Positions 25,187 to 34,639 of a DNA stretch of 62,464 nucleotides are shown in pieces. Each line of letters starts with the position of its first letter. Position 1 is the stretch's first letter. Origin of the DNA: Streptomyces zinciresistens K42 (GTDB lineage: Bacteria > Actinomycetota > Actinomycetes > Streptomycetales > Streptomycetaceae); contig NZ_AGBF01000025.1 of the NCBI RefSeq assembly GCF_000225525.1, positions 1-62,464 on the forward strand, given 5' to 3'. The translations under genes were made by a program, and so were the position numbers. The notes under the pieces are model-generated. The model saw only the letters and a program-made list of their open reading frames with translations. It was not told the DNA's origin and searched no databases.

Positions 25187-26650
25187 CTACTGGTGCTTGT
25201 AGCGCTTGATCGACGGGTCCTTGGCCGTCTCGTCGGCGAAGCCCTGGATCTTCTTGACGGCCTCGGCCGGGGTGAGGCGCCCGGCCATCATCTCGCCGAG
25301 ACCGGAGACACCGATCTTCTCCTTCTGGAGCTGGGCGTACCAGTCCTGGAGCCGGGGGTTCACCACGTTCTCGCCGGCCTTGTCGAGCGCCGCGACGCCG
25401 GACTTCAGGCCCGGGGTCAGGGTGATGCCCTCGGTGCCGCCGTTGTACGCCGTCAGGGACTTGACCTTGCTGGTGAAGTTCTTGGAACTCGCCTCGCTCA
25501 GCATGATGCGCAGCTGCTCCATGCCGCCCTCGGTGTTCTTCGCCTTGGACGGGACGATGAAGGGCTCGCCGCCGGAGGCCCAGATCGTGCCGAACGGCAT
25601 CTTGTCGGAGGAGTCGATGCCGGTGGGCGCGGCGACGGCGAGGTCGAAGTCCTGGGGGATGACGTTGGCGGACTCGTTCTCCACCCAGGAGCCGTTCGGG
25701 AGGAACAGCGCCTTGCCCTTGGCCCACGCGGTCTGCGACTGGATGTGGTCCAGGCCGGGGGTCCCCTTGAGGACGTAGCCCTTCTTGTAGAGCTCGTAGT
25801 AGGCCTCGAAGCATGCCTTCACCGCCGGGTGCTTCCAGGCGTTGGGCTCCAGGTTGTCGATGGCGTCCAGGACCTCGACGCCGCCGACCTTGCCGATCAT
25901 CGGGTACAGCGAGAAGGGCAGGTAGTACGGGTACTTGCCGGCGTACGTCCAGCCGGCCATGCCCTTCTTCTTCGCCTTCGCGCAGACCGCGAGCATCTGG
26001 TCCCAGGTCTGCGGGTACTGCTCGTCGAGCGAGTCCAGGGCCTTCTGCGAGTACCAGACGCCGTACACGGTGTAGGCGTAGTAGAGGATCCAGACCTGCT
26101 CGCCGTCGAACTGGCCCATCTCGACGATGCCGGGGCGCAGGGTGTCGCGCACCTTCTTGGCGGGGTCGTCGACGGAGGGGGCGTCCAGCAGGGGCGTGAG
26201 GTCGGCGAGCTGGTTCTTGCCGACCAGGACGCCCATGTCCATCTGCTCGGCGCCGGAGTTGTCGATGAGGTCCGGCGGGGTGCCCTGGTTGAACCGGGGC
26301 TGGAGCGTGGACTGGATCTTCTGGGTCGCGGAGAACTTCACCTTCGCCCTGGGGAGGTTCTTCTCGTAGACCTTCACGGCGTCCTCGGCGTATTCCTTGC
26401 CGAATCCGCCGTCGAAGAGGACGAACTCCATCTGGGCGGTGTCGTTCACGCCCAGCGGGTTCTTCGACGTCTTCTTGCCCGCTTTCGCCTTGTCGCCGTT
26501 GCCGCTGCCACCGCCGCTGGCGCAGGCGGACAGAAAGCTCATGGCCGGTACGGAGATCAGGCCCAGCGCGGCGGACCGCTTGATCAGATCGCGGCGTCCG
26601 ACACCCGCGGAGCCGTTGTTCTCAGGGTTGCGCGCAGAAGTGGATCCCAT
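25187..26650 (-). CDS. ngcE: sugar-binding lipoprotein, Tat signal (NgcE-like)
   Basis: Extracellular solute-binding protein, family 1 (487 residues from the ATG at 26650, which has GAGGA 7 bases upstream; a TTG two codons earlier is unlikely). The signal peptide has a twin-arginine motif (GRRDLIKRS, residues 18-26) and a lipobox (FLSAC, Cys43), so it is a Tat-exported lipoprotein, as NgcE is recalled to be. The mature part has the usual two-lobe fold with WILYYAYTVYGVWYSQKALD and a WASGGEPF segment. It defines specificity of the importer; chitobiose/GlcNAc is inferred from synteny and the DasR-like site upstream. Confidence 0.88.
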   Translation of the reverse strand: MGSTSARNPENNGSAGVGRRDLIKRSAALGLISVPAMSFLSACASGGGSGNGDKAKAGKKTSKNPLGVNDTAQMEFVLFDGGFGKEYAEDAVKVYEKNLPRAKVKFSATQKIQSTLQPRFNQGTPPDLIDNSGAEQMDMGVLVGKNQLADLTPLLDAPSVDDPAKKVRDTLRPGIVEMGQFDGEQVWILYYAYTVYGVWYSQKALDSLDEQYPQTWDQMLAVCAKAKKKGMAGWTYAGKYPYYLPFSLYPMIGKVGGVEVLDAIDNLEPNAWKHPAVKACFEAYYELYKKGYVLKGTPGLDHIQSQTAWAKGKALFLPNGSWVENESANVIPQDFDLAVAAPTGIDSSDKMPFGTIWASGGEPFIVPSKAKNTEGGMEQLRIMLSEASSKNFTSKVKSLTAYNGGTEGITLTPGLKSGVAALDKAGENVVNPRLQDWYAQLQKEKIGVSGLGEMMAGRLTPAEAVKKIQGFADETAKDPSIKRYKHQ

Positions 26651-26761
26651 GCTCAAGTCCTCGCCTTCTCCAGGACTCAGGCGGTGAACCGGATCCTCCC
26701 CGGCACCGCGATCGGGTCAAGCTGGGGTCGTGCAGGCAGTGCGGAATCATGTGAAGTGCCG

Positions 26762-26777
26762 ACAGGTATAGTCCACT
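26762..26777 (-). promoter_or_regulatory. putative DasR operator (dre) for ngcEFG
   Basis: ACAGGTATAGTCCACT matches the DasR-responsive consensus ACTGGTCTAGACCACT at 13 of 16 positions, by my count. It lies 112 bases upstream of the ngcE start, in the 354-base divergent gap 26651-27004 shared with the first GH92 gene. DasR is the GntR repressor of chitin/GlcNAc use in Streptomyces, so the site fits a chitobiose transporter. Confidence 0.55.
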
Positions 26778-26967
26778 TCCCGCCAGCGGAGCAAGATCGA
26801 ATGCAAGGTTGGACAGTGGTCTTTTCCGAGTTGAGACCTCGCGGAAATATGCGTCGGCTGTGTGCGCCTTGCCGGAAAAATCCACGACATAAGGCGCGAA
26901 CGCCACGCCCAACACCCTTGACAATGCTTGGTACTTGAGCCACAACTGATCCTTGCGCGGCTGATTT

Positions 26968-26979
26968 GACAACGTTGTC
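26968..26979 (+). promoter_or_regulatory. palindromic operator, GH92 gene A
   Basis: GACAACGTTGTC is a perfect 12-bp palindrome 25 bases before the GH92 start codon. It overlaps a TTGACA hexamer (26966-26971). The same 12 bases recur upstream of the second GH92 gene. Size and symmetry suit a LacI- or ROK-type repressor. Confidence 0.65.
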
Positions 26980-27004
26980 CCGTGCGCAGGGAGGGTACCG
27001 GCTT

Positions 27005-30000
27005 ATGCAGCAGAGAGCTCGGCACAGATGGAGTACGGCGGTCGTGTCGGCGACCGCCTTCGCTTTGGCCGTGGGCTCGCAGGGGGCGGCGCTGGCCCTG
27101 CCCCCGCAGTCCGCGACGGCCGACCGGGAGTTCTCCTCCTCGTTCGAGGCGGACGACCCGGCACCCGACTGGCTCAACACCGTCGACACCGCGGCCGACG
27201 GCTCGAAGCGCGCCTCCGGCGTGGACGGCGGCTACAGCAGCGGCATCCCGGGCAACGTGACCGACCACGTCACGGACGTCCGCGCAAACGGGGAGAACAG
27301 CGGCGCCGGGGAGGTGAAGGAGAACCTGGCGGACGGCGAGCCCGGCAGCAAGTGGCTGGTCTTCGAGCAGACAGGCTGGGTGGAGTTCGACCTCGACAAG
27401 CCGGCCGGCATCAAGAAATACGCGCTCACCTCCGCCAACGACTTCGCCGAGCGCGATCCGCGGGACTGGACGCTGAAGGGCTCCACGGACGGCAAGGACT
27501 GGAAGACGGTCGACACCCGCGCGGGCGAGACCTTCGCCGAGCGGTTCCAGACGAAGACCTACGACCTGGCGGAGCCGGGCGAGTTCCAGCACTTCCGGCT
27601 GGAGATCACCCGGAACAACGGCGCCTCCGGCATCCTGCAACTCGCCGACGTGCAGTTCTCCACGGGCAGCGGCGACGTCCCGGTGCCGCAGGACATGCTC
27701 TCGCTCGTCGACCGCGGCCCCAGCGGCTCCCCCACCGCCAAGGCGGGCGCCGGCTTCACCGGCAAGCGCGCCCTGCGCTACGCCGGCCGGCACACCGCGG
27801 ACGGGCGGGCGTACTCGTACAACAAGATCTACGACGTGAACGTGGCCGTCGGCCGCGACACCCAGCTCTCCTACCGCGTCTTCCCGTCGATGGCGGACGG
27901 CGACCGCGACTACGACGCCACGAACGTCTCCGTCGACCTCGCCTTCACCGACGGCACCTTCCTGAGCGGCCTCGGCGCCGTCGACCAGAAGGGCTTCGAG
28001 GTCTCGCCGCGCGGGCAGGGCGCCGCCAAGGTGCTGTACGTCAACCAGTGGAACAACGTCGTCTCCCGGATCGGGTCGGTCGCGCGCGGCAAGACCGTCG
28101 ACCGCATCCTCGTGGCGTACGACTCCCCCAAGGGCCCGGCGAAGTTCCGGGGCTGGCTGGACGACGTCGCGCTGAAGACGGTGGCCCCCGAGAAGCCGAA
28201 GGCCCATCTGTCGGACTACGCGCTGACCACGCGCGGGACGCTGTCGAGCGGCGGCTACTCGCGCGGCAACAACTTCCCCGCGACGGCCGTGCCCAACGGC
28301 TTCAACTTCTGGACCCCGGTGACCAACGCCGGCTCGCTGAGCTGGCTCTACGACTACGCGCGCGCCAACAACGACGACAACCTGCCCACGATCCAGGCGT
28401 TCAGCGCGAGCCATGAGCCGAGCCCGTGGATGGGCGACCGGCAGACGTTCCAGCTGATGCCGTCGGCCGCGGCCGGCACGCCCGACACCGGGCGCGAGGC
28501 ACGCGAGCTGGCCTTCAAGCACGAGAACGAGACCGCCCGGCCGTACTACTACGGGGTGCGGTTCGAGAACGGGCTCAAGGCGGAGATGACGCCGACCGAC
28601 CACGCGGCGGTGCTGCGCTTCACCTACCCCGGCGATGACGCGAGCGTCGTCTTCGACAACGTCACCGACCAGGCGGGGCTCACGCTCGACAAGGACAAGG
28701 GCGTGGTCACCGGCTACTCGGACGTGAAGTCCGGGCTGTCGACCGGCGCGACCCGGCTGTTCGTGTACGGCGAGTTCGACAAGGCCGTGACCGAGGGCTC
28801 GTCCAGCGGGGTGAAGGGCTACCTGCGCTTCGCCGCGGGGGAGGACCGGACGGTCACCCTGCGGCTGGCCACCTCGCTCATCAGCGTCGACCAGGCGAAG
28901 GACAACCTGCGCCAGGAGGTGGACGGCGCCTCCTTCGAGACGGTGAAGAAGCGGGCCCGGGAGCAGTGGGACCGGCTGCTCGGCAAGGTCCGGGTGGAGG
29001 GCGCCACACCCGACCAGAAGACGACGCTGTACTCCAGCCTGTACCGGCTGTACCTGTACCCGAACTCCGGCTTCGAGAAGGTCGGTTCGAAGTACCAGTA
29101 CGCCTCGCCGTTCTCGCCGATGCCGGGCCCCGACACCCCGACGCGGACCGGCGCGAAGATCGTGGACGGCAAGGTCTACGTCAACAACGGCTTCTGGGAC
29201 ACCTATCGGACGACCTGGCCCGCGTACTCGCTGCTGACCCCGGGCCGGGCGGGTGAACTGGTCGACGGCTTCGTGCAGCAGTACAAGGACGGCGGCTGGA
29301 CCTCGCGCTGGTCCTCCCCCGGCTACGCGGACCTGATGACCGGCACGTCCTCCGACGTCGCCTTCGCCGACGCCTATGTCAAGGGGGTCGGCTTCGACGC
29401 CGAGGCGGCCTACGACGCGGCCGTGAAGAACGCGACGGTCGTGCCGCCCTCCTCCGGCGTGGGCCGCAAGGGCATGGCCACCTCGCCCTTCCTCGGCTAC
29501 ACGAGCACCGAGACCGACCAGGGCCTGTCGTGGGCGCTGGAGGGCTACCTCAACGACTACGGCATCGCGCGCATGGGCCAGGGCCTGTACAAGAAGACCG
29601 GCAAGAAACGGTACAAGGAGGAGTCGGAGTACTTCCTCAACCGCGCCCAGGACTACGTGAACCTCTTCGACCCGAAGGCCGGCTTCTTCCAGGGCCGCAA
29701 CCTCAAGGGCGACTGGCGCGTGGACTCCGCCAAGTACGACCCGCGCGTGTGGGGTTACGACTACACGGAGACCAACGGCTGGGGGTACGCCTTCACGGCC
29801 CCCCAGGACAGCCGGGGACTGGCCAGCCTGTACGGCGGGCGCGGCGGCCTCGCGGACAAGCTGGACGAGTACCTCACCACCCCGGAGACGGCGTCACCCG
29901 ACGTCGTCGGCTCCTACGGCGGTGTCATCCACGAGATGACCGAGGCGCGGGACGTGCGGATGGGCATGTACGGCCACTCCAACCAGGTGGCCCACCACGC

Positions 30001-30805
30001 CCTGTACATGTACAACGCGGCCGGACAGCCGTACAAGACGCAGAAGAACGTCCGCGAGGTCCTCTCCCGGCTGTACACCGGCAGCGAGATCGGTCAGGGC
30101 TACCACGGCGACGAGGACAACGGCGAGCAGTCGGCCTGGTACCTCTTCTCCGCGCTGGGCTTCTACCCGCTGGTGATGGGCAGCGGCGAGTACGCCATCG
30201 GCTCGCCCCTGTTCACCAAGGCGACGATCCGGCTGGAGAACGGCAAGAAGCTGGTCGTGAAGGCGCCGAGGAACAGCTCGCGCAACGTGTACGTGCAGGG
30301 GCTGAAGGTCAACGGCGTTCCGTGGAAGTCGACTTCACTGCCGCACTCGCTGATCTCGAAGGGCGCGGTCCTGGAGTTCGACATGGGCCCGCGGCCCTCG
30401 GCGTGGGGCACCGGCAGGAACGCGGGGCCGGTGTCGATCGCCAGGGACGACAAGGTGCCGACGCCCCGGGCGGACCTGCTGAAGGGCGAGGGCCCGCTGT
30501 TCGACAACACCTCGGGCACCCAGGCCGCCGTCACCTCGGTGGACCTTCCGGTGACCGGGAGCGCCAGGGCAGTGCAGTACACGCTGACGTCCTCGGCCGA
30601 CCGGACGAAGGCGCCGTCGGGCTGGAAGCTCCAGGGCTCGGCGGACGGCACCGCGTGGCAGACGCTGGACGAACGCTCCGGCGAGTCCTTCGCCTGGAAC
30701 CGCCAGACACGGGCGTTCTCGGTGAGGTCACCGGGCGCGTACGCCGAGTACCGTCTGGTCCTCGACGGTGAGGCGGAGGTCTCGGAGGTCGAACTGCTGG
30801 GCTGA
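27005..30805 (+). CDS. secreted GH92 alpha-mannosidase with flanking discoidin-like domains
   Basis: A 1266-residue secreted glycosidase. The start is the ATG after GGAGG (10-base spacing); an in-frame TTG at 26966 lies inside the operator. Residues 1-40 form a Sec signal (basic start, AVVSATAFALAVGSQGAALA). A discoidin/F5-8C-type domain follows (KYALTSANDFAERDPRDWTL, ILQLADVQF), then the GH92 supersandwich domain and the (alpha/alpha)6 catalytic domain with GFWDTYRTTWPAYSLL and GDEDNGEQSAWYLFSALGFY, which hold the family's acid/base residues. A second discoidin-like domain ends the protein. GH92 enzymes remove alpha-1,2/1,3-linked mannose from glycans with Ca2+. It converges on the second GH92 gene. 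Confidence 0.9.
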   Translation: MQQRARHRWSTAVVSATAFALAVGSQGAALALPPQSATADREFSSSFEADDPAPDWLNTVDTAADGSKRASGVDGGYSSGIPGNVTDHVTDVRANGENSGAGEVKENLADGEPGSKWLVFEQTGWVEFDLDKPAGIKKYALTSANDFAERDPRDWTLKGSTDGKDWKTVDTRAGETFAERFQTKTYDLAEPGEFQHFRLEITRNNGASGILQLADVQFSTGSGDVPVPQDMLSLVDRGPSGSPTAKAGAGFTGKRALRYAGRHTADGRAYSYNKIYDVNVAVGRDTQLSYRVFPSMADGDRDYDATNVSVDLAFTDGTFLSGLGAVDQKGFEVSPRGQGAAKVLYVNQWNNVVSRIGSVARGKTVDRILVAYDSPKGPAKFRGWLDDVALKTVAPEKPKAHLSDYALTTRGTLSSGGYSRGNNFPATAVPNGFNFWTPVTNAGSLSWLYDYARANNDDNLPTIQAFSASHEPSPWMGDRQTFQLMPSAAAGTPDTGREARELAFKHENETARPYYYGVRFENGLKAEMTPTDHAAVLRFTYPGDDASVVFDNVTDQAGLTLDKDKGVVTGYSDVKSGLSTGATRLFVYGEFDKAVTEGSSSGVKGYLRFAAGEDRTVTLRLATSLISVDQAKDNLRQEVDGASFETVKKRAREQWDRLLGKVRVEGATPDQKTTLYSSLYRLYLYPNSGFEKVGSKYQYASPFSPMPGPDTPTRTGAKIVDGKVYVNNGFWDTYRTTWPAYSLLTPGRAGELVDGFVQQYKDGGWTSRWSSPGYADLMTGTSSDVAFADAYVKGVGFDAEAAYDAAVKNATVVPPSSGVGRKGMATSPFLGYTSTETDQGLSWALEGYLNDYGIARMGQGLYKKTGKKRYKEESEYFLNRAQDYVNLFDPKAGFFQGRNLKGDWRVDSAKYDPRVWGYDYTETNGWGYAFTAPQDSRGLASLYGGRGGLADKLDEYLTTPETASPDVVGSYGGVIHEMTEARDVRMGMYGHSNQVAHHALYMYNAAGQPYKTQKNVREVLSRLYTGSEIGQGYHGDEDNGEQSAWYLFSALGFYPLVMGSGEYAIGSPLFTKATIRLENGKKLVVKAPRNSSRNVYVQGLKVNGVPWKSTSLPHSLISKGAVLEFDMGPRPSAWGTGRNAGPVSIARDDKVPTPRADLLKGEGPLFDNTSGTQAAVTSVDLPVTGSARAVQYTLTSSADRTKAPSGWKLQGSADGTAWQTLDERSGESFAWNRQTRAFSVRSPGAYAEYRLVLDGEAEVSEVELLG

Positions 30806-30825
30806 CCGGTCCGGAAGAACGGTTC

Positions 30826-30855
30826 GGGGGCCGCGTCGGATGCGACGCGGCCCCC
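30826..30855. terminator. bidirectional terminator between GH92 genes
   Basis: Perfect 13-bp stem (GGGGGCCGCGTCG and its complement), GATG loop, followed by TTT on the plus strand. Confidence 0.9.
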
Positions 30856-30874
30856 TTTCCGCCGTGCCGGGGTC

Positions 30875-33800
30875 TCAGCCCACGGCGAGCGCGAACACGT
30901 GCAGATCGGTCTCGTCGGGCAGCTTCACCCGGGCGATCGTGCGCCCCTGCGGTGCCGTGAACGGCCGGGTCGCGAAGACGTAGGTGTCGACCTGGTCCCG
31001 GTCGGCCCCCGCGACGTTGCGGTACGCCGCCCTGGCGAGGATCTCGTTGCCGTACTGGACGGTGCCCGAGCCGCCGCCGACGGTCCAGTCGGTGAAGGCG
31101 AGCGGGATCTCCTCGGTGCCGCCGTCGGTGTAGGTGACGGTCGCGCTGGACTGCCGGTTGCCGTTGACGGCGCTGCCGATGAACGACAACTTCGCCGCGG
31201 GACTGGTGAGTTCGATGCTCTGGCCGGACGCCGCGGCGTTGTCCGGGCGGCCGCTCGGCGAACCGGGCCAGGTGTAGGCCAGGCCCTCCGCGGTGGTCCG
31301 CCCGCCCGGGGTGAGACCGGCGGCGGCGAGGGCCTGGCGGGAGTAGCTCCAGCCGCCGCCGTCGTAGTCGGCCTCGTCGTGGTCCCCGGCGTCGTCGGAG
31401 ACGCCGGTGTTGTCGTAGGCGGCGAGCAGGGTGCCCGGGGCGGCCACCGTCAGGGAGACCGGCTGGACGTAGGAGGTGCCCGCCGAGGTCACCGTGACCC
31501 GCACGTCGCGGAAGCCCTGCCCGGCGTCCTCGGCCGCCTTCAGGGTGATCTTCTGTGCTCCGTCGCGCACCGTGCCCTCGGCGGGCGTCGCCGTGACGCC
31601 GTCGGGGGTGTCGACCCGGAAGCGCACCTCGGGTCCCTGGCCGCCGCTCATCGACAGGGCGCGGACGCCGACCTCGGCGCTGCCGCCGGGCGCGAGGGTG
31701 GCCGTGGTCGGGCCCACGCCGATCTGGTAGGGCTGTTCGCCCGCGCGGAAGGAGGGCGGTGGCTCGGACGCGCCCCAGGAGCGGTCCGGTTCGGTGGACA
31801 GGGTGTAGTCCAGCACGCCGCCCTCGCGCACGAAGGAGGCGGGCAGCCAGGGCCGTTGGCTCGTGCGGCCGTCGACCTTCAGCGAGCGGACGTAGGGGGC
31901 GTCGGCGGCCGCGCCGCGGGCCCGCACGGAGATGTCGCCGCCGCCGGGGCGGTCGATCTCGATACGCGGGAACAGCGGCGAGGACAGCACGAGTTCGGCC
32001 CGGGACGGCACCTGGGGGTACATGCCGAGCGCGGAGAAGACGTACCAGGACGACATGGCGCCCAGGTCGTCGTTGCCCGGGATGCCGCCCGGCGCGGTTG
32101 TCCACAGCGCGCGCATGGCGGCACGCACGGTCTCCTGCGTCTTGTACGGGGCGCCCGCGTAGGCGTACAGATAGGGCACGTTGACCGACGGCTCGTTGTC
32201 CAGCTCGGACTTCTCGCCCCCGCTGCCGGTGAGGGCCCAACTGCCGTCGTCGTTGCGGAAGAAGGAGTCGAGCCGTTTCACGGCCGCCGCCCGGCCGCCC
32301 ATGGCGGCGAACAGCCCTGCGGGGTTGTGCTGGACCATCCAGGTGTACTGGGCCGCGGTGCCCTCCACGAAGCCGTTGCCGGTGGCCGGGGTGAAGCCGG
32401 TGACCCAACTGCCGTCGGCCTTGCGGTTGGCGATGTAGCCGCCGGTCTCGGTGGCGGCCGCGTTGAAGTTGTTCTGCCACCACTGGGAGCGCTCGGCGAA
32501 GGTCTTCGCCGTCTCCTTCTGCCCTGCCTGCGCGGCGAGTTGGGAGAGGGCGAAGTCGGCCCCGGACATCTCCAGCGTCTCCGCCGCGCCGCCCCAGGCG
32601 TTGGACACCGAGGGCATGTAACGCAGCTTCAGGTACTTGTCCAGGGAGGGACGCTGCCCGACGGACATGATCGGCTTGCCGGCCGGTGACAGGTCCGCCT
32701 CGGTGGGCACCGTGGCCGCCTTGACGAGGGAGCCGAGCGCGCCGCGCAGATCGAAGCCGGTTCCGCCGAAGGCCCGGATGCCGGCGAGCGCGATCGGCGA
32801 GGGGTCGCCGTTCATGACGTGGGTGCCGCTCGCGCCGTGGAGCCAGCGGTCCCACACGCCGCCGTTCTGCCGGGAGAGCACGTACAGCGACTGCGCGATG
32901 TCCGAGCCGACGCGGGGGTTGAGCAGGGTGAGCAGCTGCACCTGGCTGCGGTAGACGTCCCAGCCGGAGAAGGTGCCGTACATGGCGCGCTGGCCGCGGC
33001 CCACGATGCGCACCTTGCCGTCGGAGCCGCGGTAGCGGCGGTCGGCGTCGCTGATGACGTTGGGGTGCAGCAGCGCGTGGTAGAGCGCGGTGTAGAAGGT
33101 GGTGCGCTCGGCGTCGGTGCCGCCGCCGACCCGGATCGCGGACAGCCGCTCGCGCCAGGCGTCCCGGGCCGCGTCCCGCACCTGCTCGAAGCTGCGCCGC
33201 GGGGGGTTCTCCGCGGCGAGGTTCGCCTCGGCTCCGGCCGCGCTGACGTAGGAGATGCCGACCTTGACGCCCACAGGTCCGGTGCCCTGCTCGAACTCGA
33301 CGTAGCCGCCGGCGCCCTTGCCCGCCACGGGCCGCCCGCCCGCGGCGAAGCCGCCGGTGCCGCCGCTCGCGGAGGTGGACCCCGCGTCGAGCCGGTCGTC
33401 CTGCCAGGTGCCGGTGGCCTTGAAGGCGCGGTCGAAGCGGGCGGTGAAGTACAGGGTGTAGTAGGCGCGGCGGCCCTCGGGGTCGAGGTAGCCGCAGAAG
33501 TTCCCGGCGGTCACCGACCCGGAGACGGTGCGTGTCGCCGGGTCGATGCGCACGGTCGAATCGGTCGACCCGACCTGGGAGTTGGCCGTCCGCACGAGCA
33601 GCGAGGCGGGCTTGTCGGAAGGGTAGGTGAAGCGCGCGGAGCCGGTGCGGGCCGTCGCGGTGAGGTCGGCCGTGACACCGGACTTGAGGCCCACCCGGTA
33701 GCGGCCGGCCTCGGCGCGCTCGTCGGCGTGGCTGAAGTCGGAGGCGTAGACGGCGTCCTTGGTGTCGCTCGCGGGCGAGGAGGTGACCTGGCCGGCGTAC

Positions 33801-34198
33801 GGGAAGAGGGGGATGTCACCGGCGCCGCCCGCGCAGCCGGTGCCCGACATGTGGGTGAGGCTGAAGCCGCGGATGCGGGTGGCGTCGTACTGGTAACCGC
33901 CGGGCGCGGCGGTCCGGGTGGCGTCGCCGCGGGTGTTCTCCGGGCTGAAGGAGAACATGCCGAACGGCGCGACGGCGCCGGGGAAGACGTTGCCGCCGTT
34001 GCTGGTGCCGATCAGCGGGTCGACGTAGGCGGTGGGGTCGTCGACGAGCGGGGGCGGGGCCGCGCCGGACGCGGCGAGGGCGGGGGTGGCGCCGGCGAGC
34101 GTGAGGACGGCTGCCAGCAGGACGGACGTACGGCGTGACGGACCTCGGCGGGACGGTCCGGAACGCACGCGGACGGACACTCTGGGGCGGAATCGCAT
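30875..34198 (-). CDS. secreted GH92 alpha-mannosidase
   Basis: A 1107-residue secreted GH92 enzyme. The ATG at 34198 is preceded by GAAGGAGGGG at 8 bases. The N-terminus is a very Arg-rich Sec signal peptide (Arg runs, then SVLLAAVLTLAGATPALA). The GH92 domain begins with DPLIGTSNGGNVFPGAVAPF and ends past GNDDLGAMSSWYVFSALGMY; unlike gene A it has the common GNDD form of this motif. After about residue 790 come a NEW3-like beta domain and a C-terminal module (IELTSPAAKLSFIGSAVNG) that may bind carbohydrate. The two genes differ in domain make-up, so they are not a recent duplication. Confidence 0.9.
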   Translation of the reverse strand: MRFRPRVSVRVRSGPSRRGPSRRTSVLLAAVLTLAGATPALAASGAAPPPLVDDPTAYVDPLIGTSNGGNVFPGAVAPFGMFSFSPENTRGDATRTAAPGGYQYDATRIRGFSLTHMSGTGCAGGAGDIPLFPYAGQVTSSPASDTKDAVYASDFSHADERAEAGRYRVGLKSGVTADLTATARTGSARFTYPSDKPASLLVRTANSQVGSTDSTVRIDPATRTVSGSVTAGNFCGYLDPEGRRAYYTLYFTARFDRAFKATGTWQDDRLDAGSTSASGGTGGFAAGGRPVAGKGAGGYVEFEQGTGPVGVKVGISYVSAAGAEANLAAENPPRRSFEQVRDAARDAWRERLSAIRVGGGTDAERTTFYTALYHALLHPNVISDADRRYRGSDGKVRIVGRGQRAMYGTFSGWDVYRSQVQLLTLLNPRVGSDIAQSLYVLSRQNGGVWDRWLHGASGTHVMNGDPSPIALAGIRAFGGTGFDLRGALGSLVKAATVPTEADLSPAGKPIMSVGQRPSLDKYLKLRYMPSVSNAWGGAAETLEMSGADFALSQLAAQAGQKETAKTFAERSQWWQNNFNAAATETGGYIANRKADGSWVTGFTPATGNGFVEGTAAQYTWMVQHNPAGLFAAMGGRAAAVKRLDSFFRNDDGSWALTGSGGEKSELDNEPSVNVPYLYAYAGAPYKTQETVRAAMRALWTTAPGGIPGNDDLGAMSSWYVFSALGMYPQVPSRAELVLSSPLFPRIEIDRPGGGDISVRARGAAADAPYVRSLKVDGRTSQRPWLPASFVREGGVLDYTLSTEPDRSWGASEPPPSFRAGEQPYQIGVGPTTATLAPGGSAEVGVRALSMSGGQGPEVRFRVDTPDGVTATPAEGTVRDGAQKITLKAAEDAGQGFRDVRVTVTSAGTSYVQPVSLTVAAPGTLLAAYDNTGVSDDAGDHDEADYDGGGWSYSRQALAAAGLTPGGRTTAEGLAYTWPGSPSGRPDNAAASGQSIELTSPAAKLSFIGSAVNGNRQSSATVTYTDGGTEEIPLAFTDWTVGGGSGTVQYGNEILARAAYRNVAGADRDQVDTYVFATRPFTAPQGRTIARVKLPDETDLHVFALAVG

Positions 34199-34351
34199 GA
34201 CGCGGCCCCTCCTTCTTCGGACGGGTCGCGCACCACAGGTCGCACAAGCCGCTCGGACAGTAGCGTGCGTCACGCGTACCACGGAAGACCGCGTCCGGCG
34301 TGCGGGGCGCTCTGGGCGCTCACCTGGCCGGGGGATCGCGTCAACTGGCTT

Positions 34352-34408
34352 GACATCGTTGTCCGTTGAGGCGGTACAGTGCTTGGCAGACCGTCAGACA
34401 ACGTTGTC
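34352..34408. promoter_or_regulatory. pair of palindromic operators, GH92 gene B
   Basis: GACATCGTTGTC (34352-34363, one mismatch) and GACAACGTTGTC (34397-34408, perfect) lie 45 bp apart, about four helical turns, and 154-210 bases upstream of the second GH92 start. The perfect copy equals the one before the first GH92 gene. A TTGACA hexamer overlaps the left copy and faces plus, with TACAGT 19 bases on. Confidence 0.65.
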
Positions 34409-34482
34409 GCGCAGCGCGCGGTCCCCCACAAGCCAGGCAGTCCCCGGGACGGCACGATCCCCCCTCGGATCGTCCCGGCTCG

Positions 34483-34520
34483 CGGACCCGGTGGTCAGCG
34501 GCTCAGCGCCACCGGGTCCG
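34483..34520. terminator. hairpin in GH92-acnA gap
   Basis: Perfect 12-bp stem (CGGACCCGGTGG and its complement) with a 14-base loop. No coding gene precedes it on either strand; it could stop a plus-strand transcript from the promoter-like hexamers near 34350. Confidence 0.5.
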
Positions 34521-34639
34521 CCCCGAGCGGTAGCGGCACGGCCGCGCGCCTCCTCCCCGGCGGCGACCGACTCCGTCCGGGCTGCGAGGCGCCGCGAGCG
34601 GGGCGGGGGCGCTCCCCGGGCAGGTTCCGGTCCACACGA

